Made by a program: the position numbers and the translations under genes. From positions 1 through 11,370 of the forward strand of contig JAUYEK010000339.1 of assembly GCA_030691435.1 (NCBI GenBank): DNA of 11,370 nt. The letters are read 5' to 3'. This DNA is from Sulfuricella sp. Lineage in GTDB: Bacteria; Pseudomonadota; Gammaproteobacteria; Burkholderiales; Sulfuricellaceae. The notes beneath the pieces are model-generated. The model had not been told where the DNA came from and did not search any database. It saw only the letters and a list, made by a program, of their open reading frames with translations. Below, piece after piece: positions 6,311-11,370 of this stretch (the first letter of the stretch is position 1; every line of letters begins with the position of its first letter).

Positions 6311-6871
6311 TTACGGCTTGCCCTCACCGCCACCCGTTACAGGCTTCTGCTCGCCCTTGGCGTCAGCTTTTACCGGCTGTTTCGACTTGGGCCTCAGGAA
6401 TGGGGCGCTCTTGGGATAACCGGCCTCGTCCAGTGCCGCGTTCCAGGCTCCAGGCTCGTACCCCTTCAGGCGAGTTACCGTGCCGACCGCCAGCACCGGC
6501 ACTTCCAGGGCGCCAATCAGTTTTTTTAGCTCCGCTTGGACATCCGGCATGCCGGCATCTTTTTCGTTGAACGGGACGCCGCGTTGGGTCAGATGTTCGC
6601 GCGCCTTGGTGCAGGCTTCGCCACACCCGGAATTATACAAGGTGACCGGGAAATTCTTTGCCGCCAGGCGGGAAGCATAGGGTAGCTGGCCGTCATCCGC
6701 CGGCGGTGTACCGATGGTCTTTTCCTCGACCTTCCTGGCCGCCGAAGGCGGCGGGGGCTGTTCGGTGTAATGTACCTTGCCATCGGTGTCCACCCACCGA
6801 TAAAGGGAAGCCGATTGCGCCGAATACACCGCGAACATGCAGAGAACGCAGAAAAAGACCGCGAGTTTCAT
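6311..6871 (-). CDS. Secreted DUF4124-glutaredoxin-like protein
   Basis: A 186-residue protein. Residues 1-21 form a signal peptide (AVFFCVLCMFAVYSAQSA). Residues 22-45 carry a DUF4124 signature (SLYRWVDTDGKVHYTEQPPPP). Residues 74-155 form a glutaredoxin-like fold: strand PVTLYNS, cysteines C83-G-E-A-C87, a cis-proline strand EVPVLAVG (123-130) and a C-terminal helix GAWNAALDEAGY. The two cysteines are spaced CxxxC, not the usual CxxC. The tail is a low-complexity Lys/Gly/Pro stretch. It is predicted periplasmic, possibly handling thiols there (inference). Its ATG overlaps the stop of the upstream SH3-type gene by 4 bp (ATGA), which indicates coupled translation. xthA follows 6 bp downstream. 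Confidence 0.85.
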   Translation of the reverse strand: MKLAVFFCVLCMFAVYSAQSASLYRWVDTDGKVHYTEQPPPPSAARKVEEKTIGTPPADDGQLPYASRLAAKNFPVTLYNSGCGEACTKAREHLTQRGVPFNEKDAGMPDVQAELKKLIGALEVPVLAVGTVTRLKGYEPGAWNAALDEAGYPKSAPFLRPKSKQPVKADAKGEQKPVTGGGEGKP

Positions 6872-7362
6872 ATCCGAAGTCCATGCAAACGTTTGCGGTA
6901 GTAAGCCCTGAGAGCCAGGACACCGATCACCACACCGCAGGCAAACGCGCCGAATGCCAACAGCAGCAGAAAGGAAGCCGGTGAGCGCCCCCCCGGCTGA
7001 TTTTGCTTCTGCTCCACTTCGCGCTGCAGATTCGCCAGCTCCACCCGCGCCGTCACCAGCTCTTTTTGTGCGGCTTCAAGCGCGGCCAGGTTTTGGGTGG
7101 CATTTTCCGCATCCGTTTTGCGGATAGTCAGGAGCTTGAGCAGAACCCAGCCCGTCTCTCCATCGGCGGCTTTGACTTTCGCGTAATCCTGGTCGATCTC
7201 GATCACTTGCACTTCAGTGCTCGGAGGCAACACCCTGAGCACGCGGTAGTTTTCTGCTTTGCCGCTGCGCATGCTGACGCGTGCGGCATCGGTCACCAGC
7301 GCCGTTTGCGCCGTTGCCACCCCGCCCCACATCAACATCACCAGAAACAGAAAAATCTTCAT
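6868..7362 (-). CDS. SH3-domain envelope protein (TIGR04211/YgiM type)
   Basis: A 164-residue protein with a signal peptide at 1-18 (cut near ATA-Q), a bacterial SH3 domain at about 20-82 (VSMRSGKAENYRVLRVL... DGETGWVLLKLL), a coiled coil at about 84-121 and a C-terminal membrane helix at about 130-152 followed by basic residues. This order (signal, SH3, coiled coil, C-terminal helix) is that of the YgiM/TIGR04211 family, whose role at the envelope is poorly defined. It is the first gene of a minus-strand cluster. A perfect inverted repeat lies just upstream of its start. Confidence 0.88.
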   Translation of the reverse strand: MKIFLFLVMLMWGGVATAQTALVTDAARVSMRSGKAENYRVLRVLPPSTEVQVIEIDQDYAKVKAADGETGWVLLKLLTIRKTDAENATQNLAALEAAQKELVTARVELANLQREVEQKQNQPGGRSPASFLLLLAFGAFACGVVIGVLALRAYYRKRLHGLRI

Positions 7363-7368
7363 CTGCTC

Positions 7369-7389
7369 AACTTGTTATATGAACAAGTT
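7369..7389. promoter_or_regulatory. Perfect inverted repeat, candidate operator or leader hairpin
   Basis: AACTTGTT-N5-AACAAGTT (arms 7369-7376 and 7382-7389) ends 6 bp before the start codon of the minus-strand SH3-type gene. It lies just downstream of a candidate -10 (AATATC on the plus strand, 7395-7400) and a candidate -35 (AATCAA, 7417-7422; TTGATT on the minus strand, 16-bp spacing). That placement suits a repressor operator. An mRNA hairpin covering the ribosome site is the alternative. Confidence 0.45.
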
Positions 7390-7457
7390 TAAGTAATATC
7401 ACAGATAAAACCAAAAAATCAAGCTTTTTTGTTGGGTTGTTTAACATAGAAAATCTT

Positions 7458-7629
7458 TTAACCACGAATTTACACGAATAAAGCACGAATGTTCACTAAT
7501 AATCAATTGGTTATCACGGATAGCCTGACTCACCCGTTTGGCGCCAAAAGTAGGCGCCTCCAAGCAACGCGATGATTGCCTCTAACTATTCGTGCTTATT
7601 CGTGAACATTCGTGGCATTCGTGGTTAAT
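7458..7629. repeat. Phased CACGAAT repeats forming an imperfect long inverted repeat
   Basis: CACGAAT occurs at 7463-7469, 7473-7479 and 7484-7490. Its complement ATTCGTG occurs at 7588-7594, 7598-7604, 7608-7614 and 7617-7623. Spacing is 9-11 bp, about one helical turn. The outer ends TTAACCACGAAT and ATTCGTGGTTAA are exact inverse complements. The centre holds two palindromes, TTTGGCGCCAAA (7537-7548) and AGGCGCCT (7552-7559). No gene is seen between 7363 and 7650. The AACCACGAAT...ACGAAT style of repeat occurs widely in environmental bacterial genomes (general knowledge). Confidence 0.8.
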
Positions 7630-7650
7630 CGAATTTTTAAATCCGCTAGA

Positions 7651-9681
7651 TCAAATCCCGGTCATGCCGTTATGCCTTAACAGCGCATCGATGCTCGGTT
7701 CGCGGCCGCGGAATGCGGTGAACGATTCCAGCGCCGAGCGGCTGCCGCCCACGCCGAGAATCTCGCTCCAGAAACGATGGCCGGCTTCCGGGCTAAGCAC
7801 GCCGCTTTCCTCGAACAGGCTATAAGCATCCGCCGACAGCACTTCCGCCCACTTGTAGCTGTAGTACCCCGCCCCGTAGCCGCCAGCGAAAATGTGCGAG
7901 AAATTGTTGGGAAAGCGGTTGTAGTCGGGCGGGAACATCACCGCGACACGGCGGCGGATTTCGCCCAGCAACTGCAATGCCGTCTTGCCGCTATCCGGGT
8001 CGAAATCGTAGTGCAGATGCATGTCGAACAGCGAGAACTCGATCTGCCGCACGGTCTGCATCCCGCTCTGGAAATTCTTGGCGTCTATCATCTTGTCGAA
8101 CAGCGAACGCGGCAAAACCTCTCCCGTATCCACATGCCGCGCCATGTGGCGCACCACCTCCCACTCCCAGCAGAAATTCTCCATGAACTGGCTGGGCAGC
8201 TCCACCGCATCCCACTCTACCCCGCTGATGCCGGACACGCCCAGATCCTCGATACGGGTAAGCAGATGGTGCAGGCCGTGGCCGAACTCGTGGAACAGGG
8301 TGATCACCTCGTCGTGGGTGAACAGCGCCGGCTTGCCGCCGACAGGAGCGGAAAAGTTGCAATTCAGGTAAGCCACCGGCACCTGGAGCGCGCCGTCACG
8401 CCTCCGCCGGGTGATCGCATCGTCCATCCAGGCGCCGCCGCGCTTGTGGTCGCGGGCGTAAAGGTCGAGGTAGAACTGGCCGACCGGCTCGCCCTTGCTG
8501 TCGCTCAGGGTGTAGAAACGCACATCGCCGTGCCACACCGGCGCCGGTGTTTGCTTGATGTTCAGGCCGTAGAGCGTTTCCACCACCTTGAACATGCCGG
8601 GCAGCACGACGGTTTCCGGAAAATACTGCTTCACCTCGTTATCGGAAAAAGCATAGCGCTTGAGGCGCAATTTTTCCGCCGCATAAGCCACGTCCCATGC
8701 CGCCAGATCTGCCAGGCCCAACTCGTCGCGGGCGAACTCCGTCAGCTCCGTGAAATCCCGCTCGGCATAAGGTTTTGCCCGCTGGGCCAGATCGCCGAGA
8801 AAATCCAGCACCTGCTGCGGCGACTGCGCCATCTTGGTGGAGAGAGAAACGTCGGCGTAATGATCGAATCCGAGCAGTTGCGCCGCTTCCCGGCGCAGCC
8901 TGAGGATATCCGCGATCAGCCCGGTGTTGTCCCAGTCTGTTTTGCCGAACTCGGAAGCCCGCGTTACATAGGCGCGGTAGACCTGCTCGCGCAGGCTGCG
9001 GTTTTCCGCGTACTGCATCACCGGCATATAGGAGGGCGCATGCAGGGTGAATTTCCAGCCCGGCTTGTCGTCCTTCTGCGCCGCCTCGCGTGCCGCCTGC
9101 AAGGCATCGGCGGGAATGCCGGCCAGCTCGGATTCGTTTTCAACGATCAGACCGAAATCATTGGTCGCATCGAGCAGATTTTCCTCGAACCGGGCCGACA
9201 GCGCCGACAGCTCCTCCTGGATCGCCTTGAAGCGCGGCTTCTTGTCCTCGGCCAGTTCCGCGCCGCCCAAGCGGAAATCGCGCACTTCGTTGTCGATAAT
9301 CTTCTGGCGCGAAGCGGATAGCGCCTCAAATTCCGGGGCGCCGCGCAACGCCTTGAATTTCCCGAACAGTGCCAGGTTCTGCGACAGGTCGGCGTAGTAG
9401 GCGGTAATCTTCGGCAGATTTTCGTTGTACACTTCGCGCAGCGCCGGGCTGTTCACCACCGCATTCAGGTGGGAAACCTGGCCCCAGGAGCGGGACAGAC
9501 GCTCGTTGGCATCCTCCAGCGGCTGCACGAAACTGTCCCAGCACGGCGCTGCGGATTCTGCCGCCAGCCTGTCCACCAAAGCGCGGTTTTCCGCCAGCAG
9601 GGCGTCCACCGCAGGGGTGACGTGTTCGGGTTTGATTTCAGGAAAACAGGGCAGGCCGGAGAAGTCGAGCAAGGGATTCAT
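7651..9681 (-). CDS. prlC: Oligopeptidase A (M3 family zinc metallopeptidase)
   Basis: A 676-residue cytoplasmic peptidase, close in length to E. coli oligopeptidase A (680). The zinc site is H464-E465-F-G-H468 (TLFHEFGHGLHHLL), and the third ligand is E494 in AVELPSQFMENF. Other M3 hallmarks are visible, including GQFYLDLYARDHKRGGAWM (401-419) and the C-terminal FAGGYGAGYYSYKWAE segment. It degrades short peptides and cleaved signal peptides (family knowledge). The start MNPLLDFSGLPCFPEIKPEHV is typical. It is divergent from the gamma-carbonic anhydrase gene. A perfect TATAAT on the minus strand (9716-9721) could be its -10 region. Confidence 0.96.
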   Translation of the reverse strand: MNPLLDFSGLPCFPEIKPEHVTPAVDALLAENRALVDRLAAESAAPCWDSFVQPLEDANERLSRSWGQVSHLNAVVNSPALREVYNENLPKITAYYADLSQNLALFGKFKALRGAPEFEALSASRQKIIDNEVRDFRLGGAELAEDKKPRFKAIQEELSALSARFEENLLDATNDFGLIVENESELAGIPADALQAAREAAQKDDKPGWKFTLHAPSYMPVMQYAENRSLREQVYRAYVTRASEFGKTDWDNTGLIADILRLRREAAQLLGFDHYADVSLSTKMAQSPQQVLDFLGDLAQRAKPYAERDFTELTEFARDELGLADLAAWDVAYAAEKLRLKRYAFSDNEVKQYFPETVVLPGMFKVVETLYGLNIKQTPAPVWHGDVRFYTLSDSKGEPVGQFYLDLYARDHKRGGAWMDDAITRRRRDGALQVPVAYLNCNFSAPVGGKPALFTHDEVITLFHEFGHGLHHLLTRIEDLGVSGISGVEWDAVELPSQFMENFCWEWEVVRHMARHVDTGEVLPRSLFDKMIDAKNFQSGMQTVRQIEFSLFDMHLHYDFDPDSGKTALQLLGEIRRRVAVMFPPDYNRFPNNFSHIFAGGYGAGYYSYKWAEVLSADAYSLFEESGVLSPEAGHRFWSEILGVGGSRSALESFTAFRGREPSIDALLRHNGMTGI

Positions 9682-9715
9682 GGGTAAGGTCTCTGGTTAG
9701 GCGAAACGGGAACGG

Positions 9716-9721
9716 ATTATA
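9716..9721 (-). promoter_or_regulatory. prlC: Candidate -10 element for prlC
   Basis: TATAAT is present on the minus strand, with a predicted start site near 9709 and a leader of about 27 nt to ATG 9681. No convincing -35 hexamer is found 16-18 bp upstream, so the call is tentative. Confidence 0.35.
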
Positions 9722-9757
9722 CTACGGGCATTCACTTCATAATATTGGCCCGGGATC

Positions 9758-10309
9758 ATGCAAAATCAAGTCAGCTCCAACATCGCGCCCTATCAGGGCA
9801 GCACCCCAAAAATCGCCGCCTCGGCGTACATCCACCCCAGCGCCCAGATCATCGGCGACGTGGCAATCGGCGAACGCGCCTCGGTGTGGTGCAATACGGT
9901 TGTGCGCGGCGACGTCAATTTCATCCGCATCGGCAACGAAACCAACATCCAGGATTTGTGCACCCTGCACGTCAGCCACCGCCACCCGGAAAACCCCGAT
10001 AGCGGCGCAGCGCTGATCATCGGCGAGCGGGTAACCGTAGGCCACAACGTCATCCTCCACGGCTGCGAAATTGGCGACGAATGCCTGATCGGCATGGGCT
10101 CGATCGTGATGGACAAGGTCGTGCTGCAAGCGCGTGTGCTGCTAGGTGCAGGCAGCCTGGTGCCGGAGGGGAAAGTATTGGAGAGCGGTTATTTATATCT
10201 GGGCCGACCAGCGAAACAGTTGCGGTCGCTGACCGAGGAAGAGTTGGCGCACTTTGCCTATTCAGCGGCGCATTATGTCAGGCTGGCGGGGAATTATCGG
10301 CAGGGGTGA
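9758..10309 (+). CDS. Gamma-class carbonic anhydrase-like hexapeptide-repeat protein
   Basis: A 183-residue left-handed beta-helix protein with hexapeptide repeats through about 20-140 (IHPSAQIIGDVAIGERASVW...). Residues matching the Cam/YrdA active site are visible: R50 and D52 (VVRGDVN), Q65, and the metal-binding histidines H71 (TLHVSH), H96 and H101 (VGHNVILHG). A C-terminal helix follows (EEELAHFAYSAAHYVRLAGNY). Family members are trimers with zinc or iron between subunits. Many YrdA/PaaY-type relatives show little or no CO2 hydration, so activity is not certain. It is divergent from prlC. The start at 9758 lacks a strong ribosome site but fits the family's N-terminus. Confidence 0.92.
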   Translation: MQNQVSSNIAPYQGSTPKIAASAYIHPSAQIIGDVAIGERASVWCNTVVRGDVNFIRIGNETNIQDLCTLHVSHRHPENPDSGAALIIGERVTVGHNVILHGCEIGDECLIGMGSIVMDKVVLQARVLLGAGSLVPEGKVLESGYLYLGRPAKQLRSLTEEELAHFAYSAAHYVRLAGNYRQG

Positions 10310-10347
10310 AGGGTTGATTATTGCGCAAAAGCGATATATTGTTTACC

Positions 10348-10647
10348 ATGCAATATATGAAGGCCAAGCTTTATTTACGGCAGAAGAAGACGATAGGCGG
10401 GATCACCGTCGAAATGGTGATATGGCAATTGCCCGCGGCAACACCAGACCGACCGCACGGCTTCAAGTACCGCCTTTACTGTGGTCGCGACAAAGAATGC
10501 TTGGTGCGTTACGACAACGAAACGGGAAAGGGCGATCACATTCATTATGGCAATGTCGAACAAACCTATCGGTTCGTGTCGGCGGATCAACTAATTTCTG
10601 ATTTTGAGGCCGATGTCATACGCCTGCCAGGAGGCCAAAATGTCTAA
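10348..10647 (+). CDS. TumE-family (DUF6516-like) toxin
   Basis: A 99-residue protein from ATG 10348 (96 from ATG 10357). It resembles TumE/DUF6516 toxins. The start MKAKLYLRQKK, the strand GGITVEMVIWQLP and the motif RYDNETGKGDHIHYG (54-68) fit the family from memory. It lies directly upstream of an overlapping HTH gene, the usual TumE-TumA order. A TTG at 10321 in the same frame has GAAGGG upstream, but the region 10314-10342 also holds promoter-like TTGATT and TATATT. If that promoter is real, the ATG would be nearly leaderless. The function of TumE as a toxin is family knowledge. Activity here is untested. Base composition drops in GC relative to the preceding genes, consistent with an accessory module. 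Confidence 0.78.
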   Translation: MQYMKAKLYLRQKKTIGGITVEMVIWQLPAATPDRPHGFKYRLYCGRDKECLVRYDNETGKGDHIHYGNVEQTYRFVSADQLISDFEADVIRLPGGQNV

Positions 10648-11005
10648 AGCGATCATTGGAACGGAATCCCTGCAAACCATGTTTAAGCGTGCCCATGAAG
10701 TGGCGCGCAAAATCGATGGCGGGGAGCCGCTACCAGAAGCCGACTATCATCTGAATTTTGAGAGCGCGACCAGGCTTTTTTCCGAGCTAACCCCGCGCCG
10801 CATGGAGTTATTGGAGGAATTGAAGCGCAGTGGGCCAAGATCGATTTATGCCTTGGCTAAAGGGTTGCACAGAAACTATAGCAATGTTCACAGTGATGTG
10901 AGAATACTTGTGGATCACGGTCTACTTGAAAAAGACGAAAAAGGCCGTGTATTTATGCCTTGGGACGAAATCCAAATTAATGTTTCGTTTGCCAAGGCAG
11001 CTTAG
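10640..11005 (+). CDS. Winged-HTH antitoxin/regulator (HVO_A0114/TumA-like)
   Basis: A 121-residue DNA-binding protein. The N-terminal part (1-50) is helical and may contact the toxin. Residues 50-107 form a MarR-like winged HTH (TPRRMELLEELKRSGPRS, IYALAKGLHRNYSNVHSDVRIL, then DHGLLEKDEKGRVFMP). It closely fits HVO_A0114-type proteins that pair with TumE toxins. AGGAGG (10629-10634) is 5 bp before ATG 10640. The gene overlaps the toxin stop by 8 bp, so translation is probably coupled. It likely neutralises the toxin and autoregulates the operon (inference). Confidence 0.82.
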   Translation: MSKAIIGTESLQTMFKRAHEVARKIDGGEPLPEADYHLNFESATRLFSELTPRRMELLEELKRSGPRSIYALAKGLHRNYSNVHSDVRILVDHGLLEKDEKGRVFMPWDEIQINVSFAKAA

Positions 11006-11110
11006 CGAAGTATTAACCCGCCGCCGGGATGAGAGGCGGAAGTGGAGAGAGTCGCCCATCCGGTTCCCCTTCTGAGACGGGGTGAGATAATTATTTAGGA
11101 GTCCTCAACA

Positions 11111-11370
11111 ATGCGCCCACCTGGAATCCTAGCGACAGTCGTTGGCCTAATCGGTTTCATAACTTTTACCGCTTTGCTTGTTAAAGATGTCGTTGGCACA
11201 GTAAGCTACGTTGCTCTACTCACCTTACTGACGCTGATTTGCTTGGTCATTCCCGTATTGGAACGATTAAAAGAGCTAGACATCAAGAACCTCAAACTGA
11301 CCTTAGAAAAAATTGAAGGTGTAAAGAAGGACATATACGCAAAAGAAAGCGACCTACGTCAAACATCGCT
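11111..11370 (+). CDS. Two-helix membrane protein with coiled-coil tail, 5' part only
   Basis: An open reading frame of 86 codons from ATG 11111 continues past the window's end. AGGAG (11097-11101) is 9 bp upstream. Two hydrophobic stretches (about residues 6-24 and 30-50) are followed by a charged, heptad-like segment (ERLKELDIKNLKLTLEKIEGVKKDIYAKESD). I do not recognise the family. It could be a membrane-anchored effector or scaffold with a cytoplasmic coiled coil and an unseen C-terminal domain. It follows the toxin-antitoxin pair in the same orientation, 105 bp downstream, and shares its lower GC. Confidence 0.65.
   Translation, partial: MRPPGILATVVGLIGFITFTALLVKDVVGTVSYVALLTLLTLICLVIPVLERLKELDIKNLKLTLEKIEGVKKDIYAKESDLRQTS

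Noticed and set aside
7458..7629. CRISPR array
   Set aside because: The repeats are only 7 bp with 2-4 bp spacers and occur in both orientations, unlike CRISPR repeat-spacer structure.
11017..11085. Terminator after the antitoxin gene
   Set aside because: CCGCC/GGCGG and CCCC/GGGG stems can be drawn, but the stems are only 4-5 bp and no T-tract follows.

Overview
This window looks like chromosomal DNA of a free-living, GC-rich betaproteobacterium. A Nitrosomonadales or Gallionellales-type respiratory bacterium is my best guess, inferred from gene content and style and not proven by any marker. It carries a nitrogen two-component system, an FNR-type regulator, a glutaredoxin-type and an SH3-type envelope protein, exonuclease III, oligopeptidase A and a gamma-carbonic anhydrase. 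Families of short palindromic intergenic repeats (REP-like) are scattered between genes. Codon use and GC are uniform until about 10310, after which the sequence becomes more AT-rich and accessory in character.

Layout. (1) 1-3434, plus strand: a palindromic repeat, a secreted DUF4124/coiled-coil protein, a REP-like element, then ntrB (glnL) and ntrC (glnG), the nitrogen-limitation sensor kinase and sigma-54 activator. The ntrB stop codon lies inside a heptamer-repeat hairpin. (2) 3443-5435: an FNR/DNR-type regulator on the minus strand faces two plus-strand membrane genes. An FNR-type box (4153-4166) lies between them. A -10 hexamer is placed so that the box is centred at -41.5, the textbook class II activation geometry. 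The two membrane genes are paralogous four-helix proteins sharing the motif H-x16-H-x-LPRF. The second carries an N-terminal CPFC thioredoxin-fold domain. A near-perfect copy of the REP-like element upstream of ntrB lies between them. (3) 5459-5515: a long hairpin plus T-tract sits between convergent genes. (4) 7362-5543, minus strand: a three-gene cluster of SH3 membrane protein, DUF4124-glutaredoxin protein and exonuclease III. The first two genes overlap by 4 bp. (5) 7363-7650: an intergenic region with helically phased CACGAAT repeats forming an imperfect inverted repeat. (6) prlC (minus) and a gamma-carbonic anhydrase (plus) are divergent. (7) 10348-11005: a TumE/TumA-like toxin-antitoxin pair with overlapping genes, followed by the start of an unrecognised two-helix membrane protein that runs off the end.

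The most interesting unit is 3443-5435: an FNR-family regulator without the N-terminal cysteine cluster, with a predicted autoregulatory and class II box, driving two minimal histidine-bearing membrane proteins, one fused to a redox-active thioredoxin fold. The sequence suggests a small respiratory or nitrogen-oxide-responsive membrane redox system whose biochemistry I cannot name.
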